Assembly: GCF_033963835.1 (NCBI RefSeq) | Contig: NZ_JAXBME010000003.1 | Span: forward strand, 124,001 to 188,000 | Direction: 5' to 3' | Length of the DNA stretch: 64,000 nucleotides | Source of the DNA: Cytobacillus sp. IB215665 | Lineage (GTDB): Bacteria; Bacillota; Bacilli; Bacillales; SM2101 | Part shown: positions 44,401-53,738 of the stretch, one piece after another | How positions within the stretch are numbered: position 1 is the first letter of the stretch | Layout of the letters: every line of letters begins with the position of its first letter | Program-made: the position numbers and the translations under genes | The notes under the pieces: generated by a model | Database searches by the model: none | Told to the model about the DNA's origin: nothing | What the model saw: only the letters and a program-made list of their open reading frames with translations

Positions 44401-44996
44401 GATGATTGTGCCATTTTTTCAGCTAATAGCCTCAAATAATCTTCTGAATCAATATATTTCATTAATAGATGCGCTTCTAAATCTTGATAAATCATGTGTA
44501 AATCGTATAATTTGTCAGCTAGTACTTGTTTATTAGGTTGATCTTCATTTACAATCAACTGTTCATGAGTTTGTTTAAGTTCATTTGCATCTATACAATA
44601 ACGCTTTAACTCTGTGAGCATTCCTTCAACATGAGTAATAAAGCCTGATTTTTCAGCTGCCTTTGAGAACACCTTAAGTTCGTTCTTCCTATGCTCAATG
44701 ATCTTTCTAAGCAGCATAGATACACCTACAGTTGATAAATGGTATCTACTAATCCCTCCCGTCTCTTGAAGTACACGCCATGCAAGTCTTGAAAAACTAT
44801 ACACTTGAGCACGAATCATGCCTTTTATCCCTGGTCTATTAATTAATTCATACTCCGATTGAAACGTCATTTGATCCGGTACTAAATAAATGATTGGATC
44901 TCCCATTGGATCGTTAATCAACAGTTGATGAACCTCATTTATACATGTCTGTGTCTTTCCAGAACCACTTCTTCCAATAACAAAACGAAGAGACAT
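41490..44996 (-). CDS. addB: ATP-dependent helicase/deoxyribonuclease subunit B (AddB)
   Basis: A 1168-aa partner of AddA that recognises Chi and carries the second nuclease. Walker A GRSGSGKT is at residues 8-15. The C-terminal nuclease contains LRIVDYKSS, and the iron-sulphur cluster cysteines are visible as CPFSHFASHG (near residue 800) plus C-x2-C-x5-C in PCTFCSYKPFCQFD near 1125. ATG 44996. First gene of the addB-addA operon, overlapping addA. Confidence 0.97.
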   Translation of the reverse strand: MSLRFVIGRSGSGKTQTCINEVHQLLINDPMGDPIIYLVPDQMTFQSEYELINRPGIKGMIRAQVYSFSRLAWRVLQETGGISRYHLSTVGVSMLLRKIIEHRKNELKVFSKAAEKSGFITHVEGMLTELKRYCIDANELKQTHEQLIVNEDQPNKQVLADKLYDLHMIYQDLEAHLLMKYIDSEDYLRLLAEKMAQSSYLQNAHIYVDGFHSYTPQELDVLVQMMKTSKRVSITLTTDEQYDDYPPHDLHLFRMTGRTYQTITRLAKEASIDIESPVHLVENMRHALQPSLRHLEQSLESRPSIPFQQRSNITLYQAVNRRAEVEGVAREITRLVRDEGYRYRDIALFIRNSNDYYDLIDTLFTDHQIPFFIDQKRSMLHHPLIELIRSSLEVVTANWRYDAVFRCVKTDLLFPQDVNINTLREEMDYLENYVLAYGIHGDKWTNKKRWEYRRFQGLDLDSYVKTDEDVLIENRVNDLRNMIVPSLNSLQKRLTKAKCGREMCEAIYTFLEELHIPAKLTAMRDQAEADGHLVEGSEHSQVWKAVIDLLDQYVEVLGEEVLPLHVFTSIIETGLESMQFALVPPAIDQVLIAHFDRSRYINIKASFILGVNEGVIPLKPTDEGVLSEVERGMLHEIGVELAPGGREQLLDESFQIYMALSSPNEYLYISYPLANDEGKSLIPSSLINRIKDLYPELEDKVLVGDTSELTTAEEQLTFVTSPTVTLSHVATQLQAWKKGYPVEPLWWDVYNFIVSDAYWKTRGNRVFQSLFYENKEQPLKIETTKKLYGDTIKASVSRMERFKGCPFSHFASHGLKLKERQLFRLEAPDIGQLFHSALKMISDKLRNQHVDWSELSQEQCQLLAIEAVEKLAPRLQNEILLSSNRHHYVKRKLQHVLIRASIVLSEHARASGFTPVGLELPFGAGEELPAITFQLPNETKMELVGRIDRVDKAVGSQGVLLRIVDYKSSAKELNLAEVYYGLALQMLTYLDIVITHSTKWIGQQANPAGVLYFHVHNPMLQTKGKLAANDIEKELLKQFKMKGLLLGDEESIRLMDQSLEVGRSDIVSAGIKRGGGFYAGSSIASAEEFSNLRKHVKNIFTDIGTHIMDGDVSISPYKLKEKTPCTFCSYKPFCQFDESFKDNQYRILSDEKDHRILEKISKEVEENE

Positions 44997-45103
44997 AAAA
45001 ATCTCCCCTCCTAGTAATCTTGTATACTATTTATTATTTTACTTTATTTACAATAAGATAACCACCATAGCAGGTTGTTAGCCAATGTATGTAATTAATC
45101 ACT

Positions 45104-45889
45104 TTAAAAAGAGTTATTTTTATCATATCCCCAAATTTCTTGAAGTGCATTTAGAAAAATCTGGTTAAATGGTTCATATTTTTCACATTTCGATGCTAGC
45201 TGGGTTTGAACAACTCTTTCAATTGTAATTAATTGTTGTTCAATAAACTGTACGAGCGTTTTGGAATTCCCTACCTCAATGATACCTTTTCGCTTCATAT
45301 AAATTAAATTAGCTATTTCTTCAATTAAACCTTCTTTTGGAATTGTCGCATACATAATCTTTCGAAATTGGCCAGATGGTGGCGAGTGATACATTTCGAT
45401 CCACTTACAGCATAAGAGAGGTTGTATAATTTGAAGGTATTGTTTTGCAGTGACACTTTCTTTGGACAATATGTTATGATAATTTCTTTTCGCCATATGT
45501 AAATAATGATACATACATTTTTTTTCAGAAAATGCATATGGAATCATTTTTCGAAAATCTTTCATTACTTGGTCATGTTCAGCATAAATAATCGACGATT
45601 TTAACCACTCAAATATGGAAGGATTTGATTTTTTATAAAGCTGTAATGCCTTCCGAATATCCCAGCCACTAATATCTAATAAATCGGATATAGGCTTGTT
45701 AATGACATCTCTCTTATGTTCAATGGACAAATACCAATCTGTATGATGTATATAAAAAAACCTCACATCGAAATCACTATCATTCGATTGAAGCCCCCAC
45801 GCCCTGCTGCCTGCTTCACAAGCAAAAATTATTTTAACTTGTTCATCCCTCTCTATATGTTCCAGTTCTGATATAATTTGAGCTCGCAC
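45104..45889 (-). CDS. RlaP/YcgL-type predicted nucleotidyltransferase
   Basis: A 261-aa protein of the Pol-beta nucleotidyltransferase superfamily annotated in relatives as RNA-repair-pathway (RlaP, PF10127). The active-site pattern is ACEAGSRAWGLQSNDSDFDVRF: G-S-R at about 31-33 and the metal aspartates in SDFDVRF. The rest is alpha-helical. GTG at 45889 has GAGGTG ten bases upstream; ATG 45907 has no clear site. It is monocistronic; a repeat copy lies 90 bp upstream. RNA or nucleotide-repair function is a family-level guess. Confidence 0.8.
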   Translation of the reverse strand: MRAQIISELEHIERDEQVKIIFACEAGSRAWGLQSNDSDFDVRFFYIHHTDWYLSIEHKRDVINKPISDLLDISGWDIRKALQLYKKSNPSIFEWLKSSIIYAEHDQVMKDFRKMIPYAFSEKKCMYHYLHMAKRNYHNILSKESVTAKQYLQIIQPLLCCKWIEMYHSPPSGQFRKIMYATIPKEGLIEEIANLIYMKRKGIIEVGNSKTLVQFIEQQLITIERVVQTQLASKCEKYEPFNQIFLNALQEIWGYDKNNSF

Positions 45890-45976
45890 GTTATTAACAC
45901 ACCTCATTACGCAGTATCAATGTTATAACAAAATCAATACTGTTCAAGGAAATTAATCAATTCAAGTATTTTTTAT

Positions 45977-46136
45977 TGGCTCTGTTCGTATACTTTGTCC
46001 CTATTTTCACTCAAAATGGACAGTTAGGCGAGTTTTATAAGAACTCAACAATTGTAAAAGCAGAAAACACGAACGGTAGAACTTTACGTGCTTATATTGT
46101 TGAACGCAAAGCAACATTCAATGAGAACACTACCTT
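45977..46136 (+). repeat. Dispersed intergenic repeat, copy 9 (full length)
   Basis: 160 bp, left end GGCTCTGTTCGTATACTTTG, interior AATGGACAGT, CAACAATTGTAAAAGCAGAAAA and ACGTGCTTATATTGTTGAACGC, in clear register with copies 4 and 6. A 72-codon frame across it is a product of the repeat and not a gene. Confidence 0.85.
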
Positions 46137-46241
46137 TTGTATACGTTTGAATCGTAAAATGAAACAATACAACTTTTACCCTCTTGAGAGATGAAAAGCT
46201 GTCAAAGGCTTTAGTTAGTATATGCGTAATAATAAATACAA

Positions 46242-46282
46242 AAACAGCTTACAGAAACTTTGTTGTTAATGTGGACAGCTAG
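46242..46282 (+). repeat. Dispersed repeat, diverged left-end fragment
   Basis: AAACAGCTTACAGAAACTTT then GTTGTTAATGTGGACAG resembles the left third of the family. The rest of 46283-46510 has no recognisable feature. Confidence 0.4.
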
Positions 46283-46511
46283 AGGTGTTTTTATGCGATT
46301 GTCATCGGCTTTAATAAGAAAAGGTGCTAAGTGCATGCTTTGTTTATTTCTTAGAACACAACTGCTATAAAACCATCAAAAAAATACAGTGCACTTCGTG
46401 AACCTATTTTATATATGTTAATTTGCTAGTAAACAAGTTGTCAGTTCTTCATCTTTTTGTCAATAATTTTTAAGCAACAAATCTTACGTGTATTACTTTG
46501 TATAGAACTTA

Positions 46512-46542
46512 AAAAAGCCAGGTAAATCACCTTGGCTTTTAT
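46512..46542 (-). terminator. Terminator of the app operon
   Basis: Stem AAAAGCCAAGG / CCTGGCTTTT (one bulge) with T-run on the minus strand, directly after the appC stop. Confidence 0.85.
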
Positions 46543-47457
46543 TTACTCGTTTTTGGGATCGAAGGCATCTCGTAATCCATCTCCTACAAAATTAAAACAT
46601 AATACCGTTATTAGAATCATTAATCCAGGAAATAACGGATACCACCATGCTTTTAACATGATCGTATAGTTTTGGGCATCTTGTAGCATATTACCCCAGC
46701 TCGGCCTCGGAGGTTGTATCCCCAAGCCCAAGTAGCTTAATGCCGCTTCGATTAATATAACCTGGCCAATGTTTAAGGTTGCCACAACAATAATCGGCCC
46801 TAGTGCGTTAGGTAATATATGTGTAAAGATAATAGACCACGATTTTGCACCAATCGTTTTAGCAGAAAGGACAAATTCACGAGTTCTAAGTGAAAGAAAC
46901 TCACCTCTGACTAAACGTGCAGTCGTCATCCACCCAGTAAAAATAAATATGAGAATTAATTTATCTACACCTGGTTGAAAAATCGTAACCAAAGTTATTA
47001 ATAAGAAAATCGTAGGAATTGAAAGAAGTATATCAACAAACCTCATAAGAAATGAATCAATACGTCTACCAAAATAACCAGCAATCGCCCCTATAAACGT
47101 TCCAATTGTTATCGCCCCTGCAATTGATGAAAAGCCAACAAGTAATGAAACTCTACCTCCATACAATACTCTCGTAAATATATCTCTGCCAAATTTATCA
47201 GTCCCTAATAGATTCTCACTACTCGGAGGTTTAAGCTTATCTATTAAGCTCTGTTCATTTGGAGAATATGGTGTTAAAAGTGGTGCAAATATTGCTGCAA
47301 GTATGATGATTGTTAGCACAACTGCTCCAAATACTGCGAGTTTATTTTTTAAAAATTTTCGCGCGAAAATCTTCGTATACGTATCCGGCTTTTCGTTAAG
47401 AATGGGGTTCAATAGCTGTTCTCTAGTCGGTTCAGGCATATTGTTCATTTGTGACAC
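46543..47457 (-). CDS. appC: Oligopeptide ABC transporter permease AppC
   Basis: A 304-aa binding-protein-dependent permease of the DppC/OppC/AppC type: a cytoplasmic N-terminal extension, about six membrane helices and the EAA loop ([24 protein letters not shown], in part). GTG at 47457 with GGGGG six bases upstream. It is the last gene of appD-F-A-B-C and follows appB by 11 bp. Confidence 0.93.
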   Translation of the reverse strand: MSQMNNMPEPTREQLLNPILNEKPDTYTKIFARKFLKNKLAVFGAVVLTIIILAAIFAPLLTPYSPNEQSLIDKLKPPSSENLLGTDKFGRDIFTRVLYGGRVSLLVGFSSIAGAITIGTFIGAIAGYFGRRIDSFLMRFVDILLSIPTIFLLITLVTIFQPGVDKLILIFIFTGWMTTARLVRGEFLSLRTREFVLSAKTIGAKSWSIIFTHILPNALGPIIVVATLNIGQVILIEAALSYLGLGIQPPRPSWGNMLQDAQNYTIMLKAWWYPLFPGLMILITVLCFNFVGDGLRDAFDPKNE

Positions 47458-47468
47458 GATAATCCCCC

Positions 47469-48422
47469 CTATTTATACTCAATCCGTGGATCAAAGACCG
47501 CATATAATATGTCTGCTATCATATTACCAATAATAACTAATACTGCAGATAAAACAGTTAATGCCATAATAACTGGATAGTCCCTTTTAAATGCTGATTC
47601 AAAAAATAAACGACCAAGACCAGGCCAAGCAAAAACTTGTTCAACTATAACTGATCCACCGATAAATGTCGGTAGCATAACTCCAAATATAGTAATAACT
47701 GGTGTTAAGCCGTTCCTTAAACCGTGTTTATATATAACCGTACCTCTCTTTAACCCTTTTGCCCGTGCAGTTCTCATATAATCTTGTTTCGTTACATCAA
47801 TCATACTTGAACGTGTATACCTCGTTAAGCTAGCCATATCTGCTGAAGCTAACACGAATGCAGGTAATATTAAATGATGAATGCGATCCCATAAACCTGA
47901 CGGGCCTGTGAGGTTAGCAACACCACCTGTAGGAAACCAGCCAAGTTTTACCGAAAAAAACATAATCAAAATAAGTCCTAACCAAAAATTTGGAGTAGCA
48001 AGTCCTAAGAAAGAAGTTACTGTAATACCATAATCTAATTTTGAATAAGGCCTCGTAGCTGAGTAAACACCTAATGGGATTGAAATTAAAAACGCTAACA
48101 CTGTAGCTACAAGCATTAACAATAGAGTATTAGGTAGCCTGTTCATGATCATTTCAGATACTGGAGTTCCTTTTTTTAGTAAAGATGTTCCGAAGTCACC
48201 TTGCAACATATTTCCAACCCACTTTAAATATTGGACATGAATAGGGTCGTTCAAACCGTAATTTTCTATCATTTTTTCTTTATCAGCGGGGCTAATACTT
48301 GGGTCTATTAACAAGGCAGTTGGGTCTCCAGGAGCCATTTGGATAATGACAAAAGAAATAATTGTTATGCCTAACAATAAGGGAATAGTCATGAAGAGTC
48401 TACGGACGATATATGCTAACAA
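47469..48422 (-). CDS. appB: Oligopeptide ABC transporter permease AppB
   Basis: A 317-aa permease of the OppB/DppB type: N-terminal [20 protein letters not shown], the periplasmic-loop signature QMAPGDP and EAA loop [23 protein letters not shown] at 48422 is chosen because GGAGG lies six bases upstream and because the resulting length matches AppB; the frame upstream to 48446 is unsupported. Confidence 0.94.
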   Translation of the reverse strand: MLAYIVRRLFMTIPLLLGITIISFVIIQMAPGDPTALLIDPSISPADKEKMIENYGLNDPIHVQYLKWVGNMLQGDFGTSLLKKGTPVSEMIMNRLPNTLLLMLVATVLAFLISIPLGVYSATRPYSKLDYGITVTSFLGLATPNFWLGLILIMFFSVKLGWFPTGGVANLTGPSGLWDRIHHLILPAFVLASADMASLTRYTRSSMIDVTKQDYMRTARAKGLKRGTVIYKHGLRNGLTPVITIFGVMLPTFIGGSVIVEQVFAWPGLGRLFFESAFKRDYPVIMALTVLSAVLVIIGNMIADILYAVFDPRIEYK

Positions 48423-48521
48423 GTTGCACCTCCCTCTCCTTTTCATACATATTCTCTATATCTATCTAAAGTATTATGAAATTTTACAATTTGTATAATA
48501 CTTTGCCTTCAATAACAATGA

Positions 48522-48542
48522 AGGGGAGGGAAGCCCACCCCT
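48522..48542 (-). other. Intercistronic GC-rich hairpin after appA
   Basis: AGGGGAGGG / CCCACCCCT (one mismatch), loop AAG, located 20 bp after the appA stop and before appB. Probably stabilises the appA message rather than ending transcription. Confidence 0.5.
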
Positions 48543-48562
48543 CTTCTAATCGTAATAACTGT

Positions 48563-50275
48563 CTATTCCTGTTTTAACCACCATTTATATGGATGGTATA
48601 CATCAAGCCTTGAGTGGAAAGTATAATCTTGTAAGTTTGAAGGAATGGCTTGATATCTTGTAGGATAATACAAGAATGTGTAAGGTTGGTCTTCTGCAAC
48701 AATTTTGTAAATGTCAGCATATGCATCCTTATATTCATCTCTATCAGTTAGTGATTTTGCTTCTTCTAATAAAATATCCAGTTCAGGGTTTGAATACCAA
48801 ACAAAGTTCATCCCTTGTTCTCTTTGACTTGAGTGGTAAATTTCATTTAGATCTGGGAATGTGTTTAGAAGCCAACCTAATATTAGCGCATCATAATCCC
48901 AGTTTGGAGCTGTAATGGATGTTACAAAAGCACTGAATTCCATAATATTTGGCGTTACTTCAATACCAATTTCTTCTAATTGTTGTTTTAAAATAACTGT
49001 TATATCTTCTCTAATTTTATTACCTTGGTTCGTTTTAACTTCAAATGCAAACTTTTTACCGTCTTTATCTAAGAATCCATCACCATCAGTATCCTCCCAT
49101 CCAGCTTCTGCCAATAATTGCTTCGCTTTTTCTGGGTCATACTCAAATACTGGAACATCGTCACTATACGCCCATGATAAAGGACTTTCCGGTACGTGTG
49201 CTATTTGTCCACCACCATTCAAAACGGCTGCAATGATACCTTCACGGTCTACAGCATGCGTAAGTGCTTGACGAACTCTTTTATCTTGAAACATCTCATT
49301 TTGTTGGTTATAAGCAATAAAGTTATACTGTAATCCGAGACCTTCTTCAATGACAACGCCAGCACTATCAGCCCATCCCCTAACCGTGTCAATTTCACTT
49401 TCTGGAACAGAAGGATAATAGTCCACATCTCCCGCTTGAAGTTGTGCTAGTAACGCATTTTGATCAGGAACAATTTTGTAAATGATCTCTTCAAGATAAG
49501 GCGCGCCTAAAAAGTAATCATCGTTCCGCACAACTTTCACGTACTCTCCGTCTCTCCACTCATCAAAAATAAAAGGTCCTGATCCAATTGGGTTTTTCGT
49601 ATTGAACTCATGTGAGCCTAATTCTGCAATCGGTACATCTTTTAATATATGTTCAGGTAAAACCTGGTAGTTTAATGTTGTTGGAATAAACCCTACATTT
49701 ACCTCATTTAGTTTAAATTCAACAGTATAATCATCAATTTTTGTAATGCTTTCTATTGATTCAAAATCTCCACCTCGTGGACCAATATATTCATCACTTA
49801 TAGGAATACTGTATGTGAATACTAAGTCATCTGCGGTAAGTGGCTCACCATCATGAAACCTTACATCATCTCTAAGTGTTACAGTAACTGTTAAGCCATC
49901 TTCAGAGCTTTGAATATCTGTTGCTAAGTCATATTCCACTTCAAGGTTAGGGTTAGCAATAACTGGTGAAGAGAAAATAAGATTTTGAATATCTCCACTT
50001 GAAGCGTCTTGAGAGTAGATGGAATTAAATAAAGTTGGACCGCCTATAGAGCCCATAATTAACGTTCCACCAGATTGTGGTTCATTAGTAGTTGCTGGAT
50101 CTTCAGTTTCTTCTACTTCCTCTTCCTCTTCACCTTCACTTTCACCATCACTTGTTGTTACAGGATCTTTTTGCGCAGTAGATGGCTCATCTGCTTCATT
50201 TCCACACGCTGCTAAAAATAGTGCAAATACTAACATTAGACTTAATAAAAGCCAACTTGATTTACTCAATTTCAC
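48563..50275 (-). CDS. appA: Oligopeptide-binding lipoprotein AppA
   Basis: A 570-aa solute-binding protein of family 5. The signal peptide ends in lipobox FLAACG (Cys24), followed by an acidic Ser/Thr/Glu linker (about 30-68). The SBP_bac_5 signature occurs in DDVRFHDGEPLTADDLVFTY, and later LADIQS-type segments follow. GTG at 50275 with GGGGGGAG upstream. It sits third in the operon, between the ATPases and the permeases, as in B. subtilis appDFABC. Confidence 0.94.
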   Translation of the reverse strand: MKLSKSSWLLLSLMLVFALFLAACGNEADEPSTAQKDPVTTSDGESEGEEEEEVEETEDPATTNEPQSGGTLIMGSIGGPTLFNSIYSQDASSGDIQNLIFSSPVIANPNLEVEYDLATDIQSSEDGLTVTVTLRDDVRFHDGEPLTADDLVFTYSIPISDEYIGPRGGDFESIESITKIDDYTVEFKLNEVNVGFIPTTLNYQVLPEHILKDVPIAELGSHEFNTKNPIGSGPFIFDEWRDGEYVKVVRNDDYFLGAPYLEEIIYKIVPDQNALLAQLQAGDVDYYPSVPESEIDTVRGWADSAGVVIEEGLGLQYNFIAYNQQNEMFQDKRVRQALTHAVDREGIIAAVLNGGGQIAHVPESPLSWAYSDDVPVFEYDPEKAKQLLAEAGWEDTDGDGFLDKDGKKFAFEVKTNQGNKIREDITVILKQQLEEIGIEVTPNIMEFSAFVTSITAPNWDYDALILGWLLNTFPDLNEIYHSSQREQGMNFVWYSNPELDILLEEAKSLTDRDEYKDAYADIYKIVAEDQPYTFLYYPTRYQAIPSNLQDYTFHSRLDVYHPYKWWLKQE

Positions 50276-50368
50276 GTTTTTACTCCCCCCTAAGAATTAA
50301 TAATAGTAATGACTAGAATTATTTATAAAATCTTATCTCCCCCCTTCTAAGAATTTGTGTCCCTAAAT

Positions 50369-51391
50369 TTATTTATATAAGTGGCATGCAACAAAATGAT
50401 CTTTTTTCACTTCATTTATTTGAGGTACAATCTTGCTACATTCATCTTTTGCTGCGGGACACCTCGTATGAAATACACAACCTGTCGGTGGATTAGCCGG
50501 GCTTGGTAAATCCCCTTGTAGAACGATTCTTTCCCTTGGAACAGTTCCCTTATTCTTCGTTACGGGTACAGCAGAAAGTAAGGCTTGTGTATATGGATGA
50601 AGTGGTTCTGAATATAAGTTGCTTTTTGGTGCTAGTTCCATTAAGTTCCCTAAGTACATTACTCCAACTCTATCGCTTATATGTCTAACAACACTTAGAT
50701 CATGTGAAATAAAAATATAAGTTAAGCCAAATTCTTCTTGCAAATCCTCTAATAAATTGATGATTTGGGCTTGTACAGATACATCTAATGCCGAAACAGC
50801 TTCGTCAGCGATAATTAAATCTGGATGTAATGCAATGGCTCTGGCAATCCCAATACGTTGACGCTGTCCACCGGAAAATTCATGTGGATAACGATTTATA
50901 TAGGAAGAATTTAAACCCACCTTTTCTAATAATTGACCAATATATTCATCACGCTCTTTTCCACTATACAAGTTGTGTATTTTCAAAGGTTCTCTTAATA
51001 TTGAACGAAGTGTTTTTCTTGGATTTAATGAAGCATATGGGTCTTGGAAGATCATTTGGATATCTTTCCGAACACTTTGCCTTAATTCAGTTTCACGCAT
51101 ATGTGAAATATCTTGACCTTTAAATATGATTTTTCCATCTGTAGGTTCATACAGTCTAATTACTGTACGTCCAATTGTAGATTTTCCACAACCAGATTCG
51201 CCGACTATACCTAATGTTTCTCCCTTGTTAATGGAAAAACTTATTCCATCCACTGCTTTTAAGTGACCTGCTGCTCTTTGTAAAATGCCACTTTTTATAG
51301 GAAAGTGTTTTTTTAAGTTGTGTAACTGAAGTATTGGTGATGTTTGATCGTTTTGAACCGCTTTACTTTTTTCAACTGATGTTACACTCAT
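50369..51391 (-). CDS. appF: Oligopeptide ABC transporter ATPase AppF
   Basis: A 340-aa ATPase of the OppF type. Walker A GESGCGKST, signature HEFSGGQRQRIGIARA, Walker B DLIIADEAVSALD and the C-terminal oligopeptide-transporter extension with cysteines (GCVFHTRCPAAKDEC). ATG overlaps the appD stop (ATGA) with GGAGGAAGGAG upstream, so the ATPases are coupled. Confidence 0.95.
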   Translation of the reverse strand: MSVTSVEKSKAVQNDQTSPILQLHNLKKHFPIKSGILQRAAGHLKAVDGISFSINKGETLGIVGESGCGKSTIGRTVIRLYEPTDGKIIFKGQDISHMRETELRQSVRKDIQMIFQDPYASLNPRKTLRSILREPLKIHNLYSGKERDEYIGQLLEKVGLNSSYINRYPHEFSGGQRQRIGIARAIALHPDLIIADEAVSALDVSVQAQIINLLEDLQEEFGLTYIFISHDLSVVRHISDRVGVMYLGNLMELAPKSNLYSEPLHPYTQALLSAVPVTKNKGTVPRERIVLQGDLPSPANPPTGCVFHTRCPAAKDECSKIVPQINEVKKDHFVACHLYK

Positions 51392-52368
51392 ACTCCTTCC
51401 TCCTCTTCTTCATGTAAAAAACAGCGTACAGACCTGGAACCCTTTTTCGTTAATAAGGGTATTTCGTTAAAGCACTGATCAAATGCCTTTGAACAACGTG
51501 GTGCAAAACGACAGCCTTTCGGTAAGTGCTCTGGGGAAGGAACAGTCCCTTCAATTGATTGTAAGCGTGTTATTTCACCATCTATGGAAGGTACAGAATT
51601 CATTAGACCTTCAGTATATGGGTGAAGTGGATTATCAAATAATTCCTCTACATTTGCTTCCTCAACAACTTGGCCGCAATACATAACTACAACTCTATCT
51701 GCTATATCTGAAACAACACCTAAATCATGTGTAATTAATAGAATTGAAGTGTTGAATTTTTTGCTTAAATTTCTCATTAAATCCAATATTTGCGCTTGGA
51801 TAGTAACATCTAAAGCAGTTGTAGGTTCGTCCGCTATTAATAACTTAGGATTACAGCTCATAGCCATTGCAATCATTACTCTTTGTCTCATCCCTCCTGA
51901 TAATCTATGAGGGTATTCATCTATGATTTCATCTGCTTGAGAAAAACCAACCATGTCTAATAATTCGATTGCCTTAATTCTTGCTTCAGCCTTTGACATT
52001 TTTTGATGGTAGATTAAAACTTCTGTTATTTGTTCACCAATTTTCAACACAGGATTTAATGATGTCATAGGCTCTTGGAAAATCATCGAAATGTCATTTC
52101 CTCGCACTTTCAACATCTCTTTTTCTGGTATTTCCACCAGATCTTTTCCATCATAAAGAATTTGACCATCCACTATTTTTCCGCCAGGACTCGGAACTAG
52201 TCTCATAATCGATAGCGATGTTATACTCTTACCTGAACCAGATTCGCCAACTAAAGCTACTGTTTCTCCTTTATTAATTTTTATATCAACTCCATCAACT
52301 GCTGGAATAGCTCTCTTTTTACGAAAGAAGTATGTCTTTAAATTTTTTACTTCCAATAACGTTGACAT
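51388..52368 (-). CDS. appD: Oligopeptide ABC transporter ATPase AppD
   Basis: A 326-aa ATPase of the OppD type. Walker A GESGSGKSI, signature HRLSGGMRQRVMIAMA, Walker B KLLIADEPTTALD, C-terminal cysteine-containing extension GCRFAPRCSKAFDQC. ATG at 52368 has GGAAGGTG upstream; the GTG at 52380 is part of that site. First gene of the five-gene app operon; promoter region 52369-52630 is AT-rich with no operator I can support. Confidence 0.95.
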   Translation of the reverse strand: MSTLLEVKNLKTYFFRKKRAIPAVDGVDIKINKGETVALVGESGSGKSITSLSIMRLVPSPGGKIVDGQILYDGKDLVEIPEKEMLKVRGNDISMIFQEPMTSLNPVLKIGEQITEVLIYHQKMSKAEARIKAIELLDMVGFSQADEIIDEYPHRLSGGMRQRVMIAMAMSCNPKLLIADEPTTALDVTIQAQILDLMRNLSKKFNTSILLITHDLGVVSDIADRVVVMYCGQVVEEANVEELFDNPLHPYTEGLMNSVPSIDGEITRLQSIEGTVPSPEHLPKGCRFAPRCSKAFDQCFNEIPLLTKKGSRSVRCFLHEEEEEGV

Positions 52369-52630
52369 TAATAGTTTCACCTTCCTACTCTAGGTAACTA
52401 CAATCGCTATTTTTATACTATTCTGAGTTTTTATTTGTTATTACAATTACAATACTATTTCAAGTATTTTCTTTATTTTATTACTATAAGATAATTCTCA
52501 ATTAATTATTGACTATAGTAAGAGAACTCTTTTTTATGCTGAAATTTCTGTTTATTGACTGATTAAAGGCTGAAATTCTATACTAAATAATATGTACAAA
52601 AATTATTGAATTTTTGACTGATATTTAAAG

Positions 52631-52729
52631 AAGGCTCTTATCGAATATTTGGTTACTGCTTTTTGTCATCGCTTTGTAGAAGAAAAGTAGTATACGTATT
52701 TTAACAACCATCAAAGCGAAAACAGCCTT
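52631..52729 (+). repeat. Dispersed intergenic repeat, copy 10 (short, both ends intact)
   Basis: A 99-bp internally deleted copy: left end AAGGCTCTTATCGAATATTT, right end complement of AAGGCTGTTTTCGCTTTGAT. It ends directly before the ribosome binding site of the DUF624 gene. Confidence 0.85.
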
Positions 52730-52750
52730 GAAGAAAGAGGGTTACATAAC

Positions 52751-53350
52751 ATGGAGAGGATCTATACGATAACCGAGTGGATTACACGATTCATACTACT
52801 TAATCTTTATTGGATTTTATTTTCATTAGTTGGTTTAGTTTTTTTGGGCATTTTCCCTGCGACAACCGCGATGTTCTCTATCTCCAGAAAGTGGATTCAA
52901 GGCGATATAGACATCCCTATTTTTAAGACTTTTTGGAGTTATTTTCGAAGTGATTTCTTGAAGGCAAATATGTTAGGTTTTTTACTAATTGTCTTAGGGT
53001 TTGGGTTATACATAGATTATGTATACGTGAAATCGCTTAATAGTGCTTTAGGTATTATCTTACTTGGAAGTACATTGCTACTAACTGCATTATTTATCAT
53101 AACAATTCTAAATCTATTTCCTATATATGCTCATTATGAATTAAATATATTCCAATATATTCAACGTGCATTTTCTATAGGCATCCTACATCCAATTAGA
53201 ACTATTATGATGGCACTTGGAGTAATTGGCATATACTTCATTTCAAGTACCTTTCCAGGGTTCATCATTTTTTTCAGCAGTAGTTTATTAAGCTACTTGA
53301 TCACCTGGATCGCTTCTAGAAATTTTTCAGATGTTATAGAAGGTAACTAA
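52751..53350 (+). CDS. DUF624 (YesL-type) membrane protein
   Basis: A 199-aa integral membrane protein with five predicted helices. The N-terminal ITRFILLNLYWILFSLVGLV and PATTAMFSISRKWIQGD segments are typical of DUF624/YesL, a family often found beside sugar ABC transporters and glycosidases. Here it stands alone, 7 kb from such a cluster. ATG 52751 has AAGAGGG upstream; a repeat copy lies 21 bp before the start, so its promoter must be in or beyond the repeat. Confidence 0.85.
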   Translation: MERIYTITEWITRFILLNLYWILFSLVGLVFLGIFPATTAMFSISRKWIQGDIDIPIFKTFWSYFRSDFLKANMLGFLLIVLGFGLYIDYVYVKSLNSALGIILLGSTLLLTALFIITILNLFPIYAHYELNIFQYIQRAFSIGILHPIRTIMMALGVIGIYFISSTFPGFIIFFSSSLLSYLITWIASRNFSDVIEGN

Positions 53351-53473
53351 CTTAGTACATCTAAGTTAGTTACTTATATCAATACTTGCTATTAAACTAA
53401 GAAGGTATAATCTATGGATTAAGTAGTTATACCTTTCCATTAATCATTTCAAGCGCTATAAAGCAATATTTAT

Positions 53474-53515
53474 GGCTCTATTCGTAGCCTCGTAGATATT
53501 TTCACTGTGGAATTA
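53474..53515 (+). repeat. Dispersed repeat, left-end fragment
   Basis: GGCTCTATTCGTAGCCTCGT then ATTTTCACTGTGG resembles the left end of the family. The right border is not clear; the rest of 53351-53660 holds nothing I can support. Confidence 0.4.
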
Positions 53516-53660
53516 TGTATTGGTAATCTTTTTTATTGGCTGTGTATTGTACTAAGAAATAAATACGTATAAATAAAGTTTTCGTGGCAATTCTCACATA
53601 TAAAATGAGGGTCAATTTCATAATATTGGTTGTGATGTCTAAAGTAGGCTCAATAACAAC

Positions 53661-53695
53661 AAAAAAAGAGCCTTCTTAAAAAGAATAGGCTTTTT
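53661..53695 (-). terminator. Terminator of the PadR-MFS-zinc finger operon
   Basis: AGCC-ATTCTT-type stem with an AAGAA partner, followed on the minus strand by TTTTTTT; about 45 bp after the stop at 53739. Confidence 0.7.
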
Positions 53696-53738
53696 CACAT
53701 ACTATTTAATCCCTAGAATCACCTTTCATTCTTTTTTG

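Noticed and set aside
45976-46194. 72-codon frame downstream of the nucleotidyltransferase start region
   Set aside because: It lies almost wholly inside dispersed repeat copy 9; equivalent copies are not open in the same frame.
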